A DNA stretch of 64,000 bases from Streptantibioticus ferralitis. Lineage in GTDB: Bacteria > Actinomycetota > Actinomycetes > Streptomycetales > Streptomycetaceae. Of the stretch, positions 52,521 to 60,719 are shown one piece after another; the stretch's first letter is position 1; each line of letters opens with the position of its first letter. The notes below the pieces were generated by a model. That model worked only from the letters and a program-made list of their open reading frames with translations. It had not been told where the DNA came from and made no database searches. Position numbers and translations under genes: made by a program. The stretch lies in NCBI RefSeq assembly GCF_029223525.1, contig NZ_JARHTQ010000019.1, forward strand, positions 1 to 64,000, read 5' to 3'.

Positions 52521-53282
52521 TCAGCGCAGCTCCGTCGGAGGGGTGCGCTTGGCGTCGACCTTCTCGGTGCGGACCAGCTCGCCCCACACGACGTAGCGGT
52601 ACTCGGAGGTGAAGACCGGGGTGCAGGTCGTCAGGGTGATGTAGCGGCCGGGCTTGGTCCTGCCGGATTCCTTGGGGATCTGGTCGATGACGTGCACGTT
52701 GTACTTCGAGGTCTGGTCGAGGATGTCGTAGACCTTGTAGACGTACCAGGTGTCCCTGGTCTCGAAGACGATCGGCCCGCCGTCCTTGATCTTGTCGATG
52801 TTGTGGAACTTGGCGCCGTGGCCGTCGCGGTGCGCGGCCGTGGTGAAGTTGCCGGTCTTGTCCCACGGCATCGCGGACTTGACCGGATCGGTGTAGTAGC
52901 CCGCCACGCCCTCGTTGAGCACGTCGACCGAGGTCCCCTTCGTGACCAGCACCTCGAAGTTCCTACCCATCGCCGGGACATGGAGGAAGCCGATGCCGTC
53001 AGCGGTGTCGAGCTTGCCGGGCGGCCCGCCGTCGGCCTGCTGCGCCCAGTGCTGACGGACCTTGTCGCCTTCCTGCTGCGCCTGGCGGTCGGCTATGACG
53101 TTCGTCCACCACAGCGAGTAGACGACGAAGAGCCCGAGGACGAGTCCTGCGGTGATCAGCAGTTCGCCGATGAAGCTGACCGTGGCGGCGATCCGGCCGC
53201 GCCCGTTCCGGCCCCGCTCGCGCCGGCGCCGGTGGGTCGCGGGCGCGACCTCGGTGTCGTTGTCGTGCTCGGTGGTCGCCAC
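52521..53282 (-). CDS. srtE: Class E sortase (first of three)
   Basis: A 253-residue sortase. A basic cytoplasmic tail is followed by a transmembrane helix (FIGELLITAGLVLGLFVVYS) and an extracellular sortase domain. The catalytic residues are His151 (TAAHRD), Cys220 (TLTTCTP) and Arg229 (EYRYVVWGEL). Class E enzymes anchor LAXTG-type proteins such as chaplins to peptidoglycan. It is convergent with pknB and preceded by another sortase gene on the same strand. The TLTTC and WWTN motifs are typical of the class. Confidence 0.9.
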   Translation of the reverse strand: MATTEHDNDTEVAPATHRRRRERGRNGRGRIAATVSFIGELLITAGLVLGLFVVYSLWWTNVIADRQAQQEGDKVRQHWAQQADGGPPGKLDTADGIGFLHVPAMGRNFEVLVTKGTSVDVLNEGVAGYYTDPVKSAMPWDKTGNFTTAAHRDGHGAKFHNIDKIKDGGPIVFETRDTWYVYKVYDILDQTSKYNVHVIDQIPKESGRTKPGRYITLTTCTPVFTSEYRYVVWGELVRTEKVDAKRTPPTELR

Positions 53283-53320
53283 CGGTCACCCCGTTCTGTG
53301 TACGAGTAGCTGAACCGCAC

Positions 53321-54979
53321 TCATCCGCCGAGCAGTGCGTCCGGTTTGCCTTGGCCGCGTGGCCGGACGTCGACCATCTTGCCCCACACGATCATGCGGT
53401 ACGTGCTGGTGAACTCGGGTGTGCAGGTGGTGAGCGTGATGTAGCGGCCGGGCCTGGTGAAGCCGGAGCCGACCGGAATCGGCTGGATCACCCCGACGTT
53501 GGAGGGCGAGGTCTGCGGAAGGAAGCTGGTGATCTCGTACGTGTAGTACGTGCTCGCCGTCTCCACCACGACCTTGTCACCGGGGACCAGCCTGTTGATG
53601 TAGCGGAACGGCTCGCCATGGGTGTTGCGGTGCCCGGCGAGGGCGAAGTTGCCGGTCTTGGCCCAGGGCATCGCGGTCTCCTGGGCACCGGAGTAGTGGC
53701 CGACCATGCCCTTGTCGAGGATGGCGTGCTTGTCGATGCCCTCGGCGATCGGGGCCTTCACGTCGAGTTTCGGGAGGTAGATGATCGCGAAGCCCTGGCC
53801 GGGTGAGAAGGCGCCGGGATTGCGGTCGTCGGTGGAGCTGTGCTTGCTGTCCCACTGGTGCTGCAGGCTGTTGGCGGCGCTGGAGGAGGCCTCGTGTGCC
53901 AGCACGTTGGTCCACCACAGCTGGTATGCCACGAACAGCAGCATCAGCACGCCGAGGGTGATGAAGACTTCGCCGAGGACACGGCTGGCGATCACGCCCG
54001 GGCTGTCCTTGGCGGCTCGGGCCGCGCGTCTGGCCTCCAGCCGGGACGTGGGCGGTCTGGCGACCTCCGCGTCGGTTCCGGAAGCCGGTGCGGGTCCGGT
54101 GGCGCGTCGGGCGCCGCCGCGTTTGGCGGCCTTGCGCCTGGCCGCCCGGCCGCCCGGCGTGGACGGCAACTCCCGTTCGGGGGGCGGCGGTTCGGCGGCG
54201 TTCCCGGCCCGCGCGGCACGGCGGCGGGCGGCCCGGCCGCCGGGCGCGGGTTCCGGTTCGGTGCGCTCCACTACGGGCAGCGGCGCCGTCGTCTCGACGC
54301 GCCCGGCACGCCTGCGGGCGACCCGGCCGGCGGGGGCGGGCTCCGGCTCCACGATCGGAAGCCGCGCGGTGGCGTCGGTCACCGGCAACGTGGCGGTCTG
54401 CACGGCGTCGGAACTGTCGGCCGCCTGCCAGGAGGCCGCCGCGGCGGGACCCGGTGCGGCGGGCGCGGCCGCGGCTCGGGCCGAGGCGCGGCCGTGGGCC
54501 GCAGGCGCTGCGTGACCCGCAGCCGACCCCGGAGCCGAGACGCGGGCCGACGGGTAGCCGGAAGCCCCCGCCGACGCGTGACCGGAAGCCGCGGCCGGGC
54601 CAGGCCCGGCGTACGGGGACACGCCCGGGCCGGGGGCGCCCGTATCCCCGGCGGGCGGCGTGGCCGCCGCCGTCGAGCGGAACCACGGCGAGGAGCCGCC
54701 GCCGGGTATCGGAAGCGGATCCGTCAACGGATCCGCGAGTTGCTCGACCGCGGCCTCGAACTCGCCGGTGTCCTCGAAACGGGCGCCGTGAGCCGTGGGC
54801 TCTCCGTTGAGGGTGGTGGTGGGTGACGGGAATTGGGCGCCGTGAGCCGTGGGCTCTCCGTTGAGGGTGGTGGTGGGTGACGGGAATTGGGCGCCGTGAG
54901 CCGTGGGCTCTCCGTTGAGGGTGGTGGTGGGTGACGGGCGGGAGGGTCCCGCCGCGTTCTCAGGCCGTAGCGTCGTCAC
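53321..54979 (-). CDS. srtE: Class E sortase with long repetitive N-terminal extension
   Basis: A 552-residue protein. Residues 1 to about 325 form a cytoplasmic Pro/Ala/Arg-rich region that begins with three near-perfect 18-residue repeats (TAHGAQFPSPTTTLNGEP unit). One transmembrane helix (about 337-358) and the sortase domain follow, with His450, Cys519 (TLTTCTPEF) and Arg528. It is more than twice the usual length because of the extension. The GTG overlaps the trpG stop codon (GTGA). The extension could mediate protein contacts; its role is unknown. Confidence 0.85.
   Translation of the reverse strand: MTTLRPENAAGPSRPSPTTTLNGEPTAHGAQFPSPTTTLNGEPTAHGAQFPSPTTTLNGEPTAHGARFEDTGEFEAAVEQLADPLTDPLPIPGGGSSPWFRSTAAATPPAGDTGAPGPGVSPYAGPGPAAASGHASAGASGYPSARVSAPGSAAGHAAPAAHGRASARAAAAPAAPGPAAAASWQAADSSDAVQTATLPVTDATARLPIVEPEPAPAGRVARRRAGRVETTAPLPVVERTEPEPAPGGRAARRRAARAGNAAEPPPPERELPSTPGGRAARRKAAKRGGARRATGPAPASGTDAEVARPPTSRLEARRAARAAKDSPGVIASRVLGEVFITLGVLMLLFVAYQLWWTNVLAHEASSSAANSLQHQWDSKHSSTDDRNPGAFSPGQGFAIIYLPKLDVKAPIAEGIDKHAILDKGMVGHYSGAQETAMPWAKTGNFALAGHRNTHGEPFRYINRLVPGDKVVVETASTYYTYEITSFLPQTSPSNVGVIQPIPVGSGFTRPGRYITLTTCTPEFTSTYRMIVWGKMVDVRPRGQGKPDALLGG
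54781..54942. repeat. 54-bp tandem repeat in the sortase gene
   Basis: Three almost identical copies start at 54781, 54835 and 54889. The 54-bp period keeps the reading frame and encodes 18-residue repeats. Copy number could vary between strains. The unit is rich in CCGTTGAGGGTGGTGGTGGG on the plus strand. Confidence 0.9.
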
Positions 54980-55614
54980 GCCCCGCCCTTGCCGACCACC
55001 GGCGCGAGTCCTGCCGACCGCGCGACGGCGCCCTTGTCGCCGCAGACGTCGAGCCAGTTGGCGAGCATGCGGTGGCCCCACTCGGTCAGCACCGACTCGG
55101 GGTGGAACTGCACGCCCTCGACCGGCAGTTCACGGTGCCGCAGCCCCATGATGACGCCGGTCTCCGTCCACGCGGTGACCTCCAACTCGGTCGGGACGGT
55201 GTCCCGTTCCACCGCGAGCGAGTGGTAGCGGGTCGCGGTGTACGGGGATGGCAGCCCCGTGAAGACGCCCCGGCCCTCATGCGTCACCAGTGAGGTCTTG
55301 CCGTGCAGCAACTCGGGGGCGCGGTCCACCACACCCCCGTACGCCACCGCGATCGACTGCAGCCCGAGGCAGACGCCGAACACCGGCACACCGGTCACCG
55401 CGCAGTGCCGCACCATGTCGACGCAGATCCCGGCCTGCTCCGGCGCGCCGGGACCGGGCGAGAGCAGCACCCCGTCGAAGCCGTCCTGCGCATGCGCCGT
55501 GGTGATCTCGTCGTTGCGTACCACCTCGCACTCGGCGCCGAGTTGGTACAGGTACTGGACGAGGTTGAAGACGAAGCTGTCGTAGTTGTCGACGACCAGA
55601 ATCCGTGCGTTCAT
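54976..55614 (-). CDS. trpG: Glutamine amidotransferase (anthranilate/aminodeoxychorismate synthase component II)
   Basis: A 212-residue class I glutamine amidotransferase. The catalytic Cys82 lies in GVCLGLQSIAVAYGG, and His171-Pro-Glu173 in VQFHPESVLT completes the triad. It starts MNARILVVDNYDSFVFNLVQ, typical of TrpG/PabA. It supplies ammonia to chorismate-using enzymes for tryptophan or folate synthesis. It is embedded in the sortase cluster without a component I gene in the window, as in other Streptomyces. TGATG and GTGA overlaps couple it to both neighbours. Confidence 0.9.
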   Translation of the reverse strand: MNARILVVDNYDSFVFNLVQYLYQLGAECEVVRNDEITTAHAQDGFDGVLLSPGPGAPEQAGICVDMVRHCAVTGVPVFGVCLGLQSIAVAYGGVVDRAPELLHGKTSLVTHEGRGVFTGLPSPYTATRYHSLAVERDTVPTELEVTAWTETGVIMGLRHRELPVEGVQFHPESVLTEWGHRMLANWLDVCGDKGAVARSAGLAPVVGKGGA

Positions 55615-55787
55615 CAGCCCGCGTTGCCTCCACCATTCACCGTCACGTCGTTGAACGGCAGCAGCGGCTCCGCCCAGGGGAACACCCACTGGAACAGGAC
55701 GAAGACGATCGCCAGGGCGAGCACGAGTGAGATGAGCGCCCTCACCCACGCGTTGCCCGGCAGATGCCGCCAGATCCAGCCGTACAT
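55614..55787 (-). CDS. Small membrane protein, 57 residues
   Basis: The frame begins MYGWIWRHLPGNAWVRALIS, followed by one hydrophobic helix (LVLALAIVFVLFQWVFPWAE) and a short tail ending NGGGNAG. AAGGAAGG precedes the ATG at 55787, and its TGA shares a base with the trpG ATG, which is strong evidence that it is a real gene. One transmembrane segment is predicted with a basic N-terminus inside. It sits between two sortase/trpG units, so a role in envelope assembly is possible; no function is known to me. Confidence 0.75.
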   Translation of the reverse strand: MYGWIWRHLPGNAWVRALISLVLALAIVFVLFQWVFPWAEPLLPFNDVTVNGGGNAG

Positions 55788-55855
55788 TCGGTGCCTTCCT
55801 TTTTATTCAGGCCGCTTCCGCACCAGAGTAAGGGGAGAGGGGTGGGTGTTGCGGG

Positions 55856-56548
55856 TCAGCTGAGCAAAGCTCTCGGCATCCCTTGTTCAACGGGCTGGGT
55901 GGAGTCCAGATGGCCCCAGGCGACCAACCGGTGGCTGTGCCCCCACGGCGGGTCGCACGTGGTCAGGGTCAGATAGCGGCCGGGGGCGGTGTAAGGGGTC
56001 GCGGACCTGTCCAGCGGGGCGGGCAGCGGGTTGATGACGCCGATGTCGTCCGGCAGCGTGAGGTACGGCGGTTTGTCGATCACGTAGGTGTACCAGGTGA
56101 CACCGTCGGTGAGGACGACCTTGTCGCCCGGTCCCAGTGTGGGGAAGTCCTCGAACGGGTCACCGTAGGTGCGGCGGTGTCCCGCCACCGCGAAGTTGCC
56201 CTGTGCGCCGAGGTGCGCGGTGCCCGCGTAGTGGCCGAGGCCGTGCTGCAGGTCGTCGGTGCTGGTGCCCTCCAGCACCGGCTTGTGCCAGTCGGCGCCG
56301 AGCCGGCGAACGTACATGATCGCGAACGGCTGCCCGTCGTGGTACGCGGCGGGGGCCGGGGTGGCGGCGGAGCTGACCGGGGTCCTCGCCCACCGGTCCT
56401 GCAGCGTACCGACCTCGTCGTCCATCGCGTGGTTCGCGCGGACACCGGTCCAGAAGAGGAGGTAGACCACCAGCAGGACGATCAACGCCCCCGCTGTGAC
56501 GCACAGTTCGCTGATGGTGCGTACGATCCCGCGTACGGTCAGCGTCAC
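55856..56548 (-). CDS. Class E sortase (third of three)
   Basis: A 230-residue sortase with a short N-terminus and a membrane helix (LCVTAGALIVLLVVYLLFWT). The sortase domain has His124 (VAGHRRT), Cys198 (TLTTCDPPWG) and Arg207 (HSHRLVAWGHL). The segment around Cys differs from the other two (DPPWGHSHR instead of TP.FTS.YR), so substrate choice may differ. GGAGGGG lies about 6 bp before GTG 56548. It follows the DUF881 gene on the same strand. Confidence 0.85.
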   Translation of the reverse strand: MTLTVRGIVRTISELCVTAGALIVLLVVYLLFWTGVRANHAMDDEVGTLQDRWARTPVSSAATPAPAAYHDGQPFAIMYVRRLGADWHKPVLEGTSTDDLQHGLGHYAGTAHLGAQGNFAVAGHRRTYGDPFEDFPTLGPGDKVVLTDGVTWYTYVIDKPPYLTLPDDIGVINPLPAPLDRSATPYTAPGRYLTLTTCDPPWGHSHRLVAWGHLDSTQPVEQGMPRALLS

Positions 56549-56576
56549 GCGGATCCCCTCCAGCCACTGCCGGGTG

Positions 56577-57341
56577 CTATCCCATGGGCTGTGCGTAGTG
56601 GAGATTCACTGTGCCCGAGTACCCGGGAAGAGTCACCTGGTTGTGCGCCTCGACTTTCCAGCCGAGCCCGTACGCGGTCACGTACTGCCGGTAGTTGGTG
56701 ATCGACGGGTCCTGGTCGAGTGCGGTGCGCAGCGCGTTCTGGTCGCCCACGGCGGTGATCGTGTACGGCGGCGAGTAGACGCGGCCCTGGAGGAGCAGGG
56801 TGTTGCCCACGCAGCGGACCGCGCTGGTGGAGATCAGCCGCTGGTCCATCACCTGGATGCCCTGGGCGCCGCCCCGCCACAGGGCGTTGACCACGGCCTG
56901 GAGGTCCTGTTGGTGGATGACCAGGTCGTTGGGCTGGGGTTCGGGGACGCCGGGGACTCGGGCGGTGGCGTTGGGGGGTGCGTCGTTGAGCGTGACCGTG
57001 ATGCTGTTGCCGATCAGCGGCTTGGTGCCGGCGGTGCGCGCCAGGGCGTCGGTCCTGCTCTGGTCGGCGGCGCTCTGGCCGCTTTCACGGTGGGCGCGGG
57101 AGTCGACCTCGCCGCGTAGCCCGGAGAGCTGCTGTTCCAGCTCCGCGTTCTGGTGGCTCTTGCTGCGGATCAGGTCGGAGGTACGCAGTAGAGAATCGTC
57201 ACTGCGGATGTTGCCGCCGTGCGCGGTGTCGAAGCTGGTCCAGAACAGCACACCGGCGAGCGCGAAGACGGCGGCCGAGAGTACCTTCGGCAGTGCGGGG
57301 CGTCGGGCGGGGCGTGCCGGAGCACCAGCGGAATCGCTCAT
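56577..57341 (-). CDS. DUF881-family membrane protein
   Basis: A 254-residue protein with one N-terminal transmembrane helix ([20 protein letters not shown]) and a coiled segment ([20 protein letters not shown]). The extracellular DUF881 domain has [32 protein letters not shown] and [19 protein letters not shown]881 proteins are common next to division genes such as crgA in actinobacteria; the function is unproven, and a role in wall or septum assembly is inferred. It diverges from crgA with about 140 bp between. Confidence 0.85.
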   Translation of the reverse strand: MSDSAGAPARPARRPALPKVLSAAVFALAGVLFWTSFDTAHGGNIRSDDSLLRTSDLIRSKSHQNAELEQQLSGLRGEVDSRAHRESGQSAADQSRTDALARTAGTKPLIGNSITVTLNDAPPNATARVPGVPEPQPNDLVIHQQDLQAVVNALWRGGAQGIQVMDQRLISTSAVRCVGNTLLLQGRVYSPPYTITAVGDQNALRTALDQDPSITNYRQYVTAYGLGWKVEAHNQVTLPGYSGTVNLHYAQPMG

Positions 57342-57478
57342 GGGACCCTTATCTCCTTCGCACCCGCGGAAGCACTACGCTAACGGACGCCCGGGAGCGG
57401 CACAGCACGCTCCCGGCCAGGCGAATCACACCACATCCGCCCTGCGTGTCCCGCAGCGCATCGACAGGAGAGCCCCTC

Positions 57479-57733
57479 GTGCCGAAGTCACGGATCCGCA
57501 AGAAGGCCGACTTCACTCCGCCGCCGGAGAAGACCGCCACGTTCAAGCTGAAGTCGGGCCGCCCCTGGGTCGCCCCGCTGATGCTGGCGCTGTTCCTGAT
57601 CGGTCTGGCATGGATCGTGGTCTTCTACGTGACCACCGGGAACCTGCCGATCGAGGCCTGGGGCAACTGGAACATCGTGGTGGGCTTCGGCTTCATCGCG
57701 GCGGGGTTCGTCGTCTCGACCCAGTGGAAGTAG
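57479..57733 (+). CDS. crgA: CrgA, septation inhibitor/division membrane protein
   Basis: An 84-residue protein with a basic N-terminus ([20 protein letters not shown]) and two transmembrane helices ([35 protein letters not shown]). This is the known layout of CrgA, which in Streptomyces coordinates FtsZ ring formation during sporulation and in mycobacteria recruits division proteins. GTG 57479 follows AGGAGAG. Position and size match the family closely. Confidence 0.95.
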   Translation: MPKSRIRKKADFTPPPEKTATFKLKSGRPWVAPLMLALFLIGLAWIVVFYVTTGNLPIEAWGNWNIVVGFGFIAAGFVVSTQWK

Positions 57734-57842
57734 CGGTTCCGTCGCAGGCCCCCGCGCGGGGCCTCCGGACGAGGGTGTGACCAGGGCCGCCACGCGCGGG
57801 CGGGCGGCCCTGGTCAACCTCTCACCCCAGCCGTCCACAGAG

Positions 57843-58052
57843 TTATCCACAGGCGCATCCACAGTGGGGAAAAGGTCGGAAGATCTGTGGATAACCTCTC
57901 GCCGGTTGACACCGGTGTGACCAGCGATCCGCCACACCGGTCGTCCCCGACCGGCCCGGCTTGCCGCGATCTTGCTGGTGAAACGTATATGCGGGCAGGT
58001 CGCGAGGGTGCCGCCCACAGGATGCACAGGGCCTTGCACACTCTGTGGATAA
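57843..58052. promoter_or_regulatory. Cluster of DnaA boxes between crgA and the rhomboid gene
   Basis: TTATCCACA, the consensus DnaA box, occurs exactly three times: at 57843-57851 on the plus strand, and at 57886-57894 and 58044-58052 on the minus strand. Weaker relatives lie at 57855-57863 (GCATCCACA) and around 57834. No gene covers the region. Such clusters outside oriC can titrate DnaA or control neighbouring promoters. Confidence 0.7.
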
Positions 58053-58071
58053 GTGCGATGAACGCCCGTGC

Positions 58072-58926
58072 TCAGCCGTTGATCCGCATCACGCCCGCGG
58101 CCACCGCGCCGATGATCACCAGGCCCATCGCGGCGCAGGTTCCCCACTGCACCAGGGCCCGCCGCTCGCGCGGGGCGTGCACCATTCCGTAGGCGATGAC
58201 CGTGCCCGTCACCAGGCCGCCGACATGTGCCCGCCAGTCGATGGTCTGCGACTGGGCGAAGGTGAAGAGCAGGTTCAGCACGATGATCGCGACGATCGGC
58301 CGCAGATCGTAGTTGAGCCGCCGCATCAGGACGAACGTGGCGCCGAGCAGACCGAAGATCGCCCCGGACGCACCCAGCGACTCCGAACCGGCCCCGGCGA
58401 CCAGGAACGACAGGGCGCTGCCGCCCAGCCCGGACAGCAGATACAACGTCAGGTAGCGGGCCCTGCCGAGGGCGACCTCAAGGCCGGGGCCGATCCACCA
58501 CAGCGACAGCATGTTGAAGCCGATGTGGATGAGCTGCTGGTGCAGGAAGATCGCGGTCAGCAGCCGGTAGTACTGGCCTTCGGCGACACCGATCGTGGCG
58601 TGGAACGGGGGCGGCGGCCAGGCGCCGACCAGGGCCAGGTCGGCGACCAGCTTGCTGCCCTGCGCCTGCACCGCGAGGAAGACCGCGATGTTGATCCCGA
58701 TCAGGATCGTGGTGATCAGGCGCGGGTTGGCGACCATGGTGCCACCCGCGACGGTGCGCGGTCGCGGCGACGACTGGTGGCTTTCGCTTATGCACTCCGG
58801 GCACTGGAACCCGACCGAAGCACTGACCATGCACTCCGGGCAGATCGGACGCTCGCAGCGGGTGCAGCGCACGCCCGTCTCGCGGTCGGGATGCCGGTAG
58901 CAGCAGACCGCCTGGTCCATGGTCAT
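58072..58926 (-). CDS. Rhomboid-family intramembrane protease with zinc-finger N-terminus
   Basis: A 284-residue membrane protein. The first 50 residues carry a zinc-binding B-box-like pattern (CCYRHPDRETGVRC, CTRCERPICPEC, CPEC). Six or more membrane helices follow. The rhomboid dyad is present: Ser187 in GASGAIFG and His234 in DWRAHVGGL, with HIGFNMLSLWWIGP in the second helix region. It cleaves membrane-protein substrates. ATG 58926 or the second ATG two codons later may be used. The gene is monocistronic and convergent with the DnaA-box region. Confidence 0.85.
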   Translation of the reverse strand: MTMDQAVCCYRHPDRETGVRCTRCERPICPECMVSASVGFQCPECISESHQSSPRPRTVAGGTMVANPRLITTILIGINIAVFLAVQAQGSKLVADLALVGAWPPPPFHATIGVAEGQYYRLLTAIFLHQQLIHIGFNMLSLWWIGPGLEVALGRARYLTLYLLSGLGGSALSFLVAGAGSESLGASGAIFGLLGATFVLMRRLNYDLRPIVAIIVLNLLFTFAQSQTIDWRAHVGGLVTGTVIAYGMVHAPRERRALVQWGTCAAMGLVIIGAVAAGVMRING

Positions 58927-59084
58927 CTTCTTCCCTCTACCGACGTAGGTTCCCTCTGCCGGCGCACGCCACGCCTGAGTGCGCTACCTCGCCGCACTTC
59001 GCGCCCCGCCTGTCCATACGAATGAGTCCATACGAATGAATACGGACGGGCGAGGCGTCGGAGTTCCCGGAGACCGGGGTGGGC

Positions 59085-59618
59085 TCAGCCCTTGCGCGAC
59101 TCCACGACGACGCTCTCGATGACCACGTCGTTGACCGGGCGGTCGGTGCGCGGGTTGGTCTGGATGGCGGCGATGGCGTCGACGACCTTCTTGCTCGCGT
59201 CGTCGGCGACCTCGCCGAAGATGGTGTGCTTGCCGGTCAGCCACGCGGTCGGGGCCACCGTGATGAAGAACTGCGAGCCGTTGGTGCCCGGGCCGGCGTT
59301 GGCCATGGCCAGCAGGTACGGCTTGTTGAAGGCGAGGTCGGGGTGGAACTCGTCGGCGAACTTGTAGCCGGGGCCGCCGGTGCCGTTGCCGAGCGGGTCA
59401 CCACCCTGGAGCATGAAGCCGGAGATGACGCGGTGGAAGACCGTGCCGTCGTAGAGGCGGTCCGTGGTCTTCGCGCCGGTCGTCGGGTTGACCCACTCGC
59501 GCTCACCCTTGGCAAGCTCCACGAAGTTCTTCACGGTCTTGGGAGCGTGGTCCGGCAGCAGCCGGACGTCGATGTCTCCCTGATTGGTCTTGAGGGTGGC
59601 GTAGAGCTGCTCGGCCAC
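59085..59618 (-). CDS. ppiA: Cyclophilin-type peptidyl-prolyl isomerase
   Basis: A 177-residue cyclophilin. Key segments are FHRVISGFMLQGGDP (active-site Arg, Phe, Met, Gln), ANAGPGTNGSQFFIT, and LTGKHTIFGEV. It catalyses proline isomerisation during folding and lacks a signal peptide, so it is cytoplasmic. GTG 59618 (VAEQLYATLKTNQGDIDVRL) is chosen because AAGG lies upstream and the family start matches; the longer upstream frame is not coding. It lies between the rhomboid gene and a divergent DUF5324-like gene. Confidence 0.9.
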   Translation of the reverse strand: MAEQLYATLKTNQGDIDVRLLPDHAPKTVKNFVELAKGEREWVNPTTGAKTTDRLYDGTVFHRVISGFMLQGGDPLGNGTGGPGYKFADEFHPDLAFNKPYLLAMANAGPGTNGSQFFITVAPTAWLTGKHTIFGEVADDASKKVVDAIAAIQTNPRTDRPVNDVVIESVVVESRKG

Positions 59619-59813
59619 GACGTACCTTCCATAGACTTCACTGACAACCATGAATCCTCGCACGGGTGGACTTGCGGCGAGTAGCCCGACCGCACGACGG
59701 GCCGGTTGTGCCCCGGATGACTGAACGCACATGCCATCCGGCCCGCGAGCGGGCATGATCTCTATTTGGGTGGAAAGGCGAAATACCGACCGCCACCGAG
59801 AAGGAGGTTTCTC

Positions 59814-60563
59814 GTGACCCGCAAGGAAAGCGTGCGCCACGCAGCCGCGGCGACCAAGGAAGGCGTGCTGCACGCGGCGGAGGTGGTGGCACCGTACGCA
59901 GGCACGGCCAAGGACACCGCTGTGCACTACGCGGACGAGGCGCGCCGGAAGCTGGCGCCGAAGGTGTCGTCCGCCGCGAACTCGGCCGCGATCCAGGCCC
60001 GCGCCCAATACGGCGCCCATCTGCAACCCCGCATCGCCCAGGCGATGGACGCCGTACCGCCAGGTGTCAGCGCGACGGCCACCGAGGCCACCAAGCGCGC
60101 CCGCAGGACCGCCCGGCAGGCCGCCGACTACGCGGTCCCGCGCGTGGGCCAGGCCGCCCAGGCGGCCCGTGCCGCGGCGGAGCCGGTGCGCGAGGAGGCC
60201 GCCACACGCGCCGCCGCGGCGTTCGCCGCGCTGCGCGCCGGGGTTTCGGCGGCCGACATCGAGCAGTTGGCCAGGCGGCGGGACCGCCGGTGCCGGGTCG
60301 GCCGGTTCGCCAAGCGCGCGGCGGTGCTTGGGGTGCTGGTGGGCGGCTCGGTCGCGGCGGTGCGCTGGTGGCGTCGGCAGACCAGCCCGGACTGGCTGGT
60401 CGAGCCGCCTTCCGCGACCGAGGTCGCGGACACCACGGAACAGCGCACGACGCTGCACGCCGTGGACGGCTCGGGCGACGCCCTCGACCCCGAGGTCCGG
60501 GCCAAGCAGGCCGAGGCGGAGGCCGCCGAACGGGAGAAGAAGAACCGCGGCCACCACGGCTGA
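59814..60563 (+). CDS. DUF5324-like membrane-associated protein
   Basis: A 249-residue, Ala-rich, mostly helical protein beginning MTRKESVRHAAAATKEGVLH. Long amphipathic helices with repeated AA..A patterns make up the first 140 residues. A single transmembrane helix (FAKRAAVLGVLVGGSVAAVR) is near residue 175, and the C-terminus is acidic then basic. AGGAGG precedes GTG 59814. It is next to ppiA in many Streptomyces, and the family is unstudied; a membrane-associated structural role is a guess. A perfect hairpin follows. Confidence 0.75.
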   Translation: MTRKESVRHAAAATKEGVLHAAEVVAPYAGTAKDTAVHYADEARRKLAPKVSSAANSAAIQARAQYGAHLQPRIAQAMDAVPPGVSATATEATKRARRTARQAADYAVPRVGQAAQAARAAAEPVREEAATRAAAAFAALRAGVSAADIEQLARRRDRRCRVGRFAKRAAVLGVLVGGSVAAVRWWRRQTSPDWLVEPPSATEVADTTEQRTTLHAVDGSGDALDPEVRAKQAEAEAAEREKKNRGHHG

Positions 60564-60573
60564 CCGGATGCCG

Positions 60574-60598
60574 GGCGGGAGACGGCACGTCTCCCGCC
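60574..60598 (+). terminator. Hairpin after the DUF5324-like gene
   Basis: GGCGGGAGACG at 60574-60584 pairs perfectly with CGTCTCCCGCC at 60588-60598 around a 3-base loop. It lies 11 bp after the stop codon. Confidence 0.8.
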
Positions 60599-60615
60599 AC
60601 TCGTACCCCGGCGGC

Positions 60616-60712
60616 CTAGGTGTTCTGCGCCATGACCGCCGGGGCGCCGCGCAGCGCCAGCAGCGCGACCACGCTGCCCACGGCCAGCAGCACCGCGCCG
60701 ACCGGGTGTTGA
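60616..60712 (-). pseudogene. C-terminal fragment of a membrane transporter
   Basis: The frame reads HPVGAVLLAVGSVVALLALR, then GAPAVMAQNT and a stop at 60616. A final hydrophobic helix with an LLALRG end is typical of the last helix of MFS transporters. Nothing upstream in frame continues the protein, so only the tail remains. It lies next to the AfsR-like pseudogene, as expected if a deletion removed the genes between. Confidence 0.4.
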
Positions 60713-60719
60713 TGTGAAC

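Noticed and set aside
57843-58052. DnaA-box region as the chromosomal origin oriC
   Set aside because: No dnaA or dnaN genes flank it and only three exact boxes are seen; Streptomyces origins contain many more and lie between those genes.
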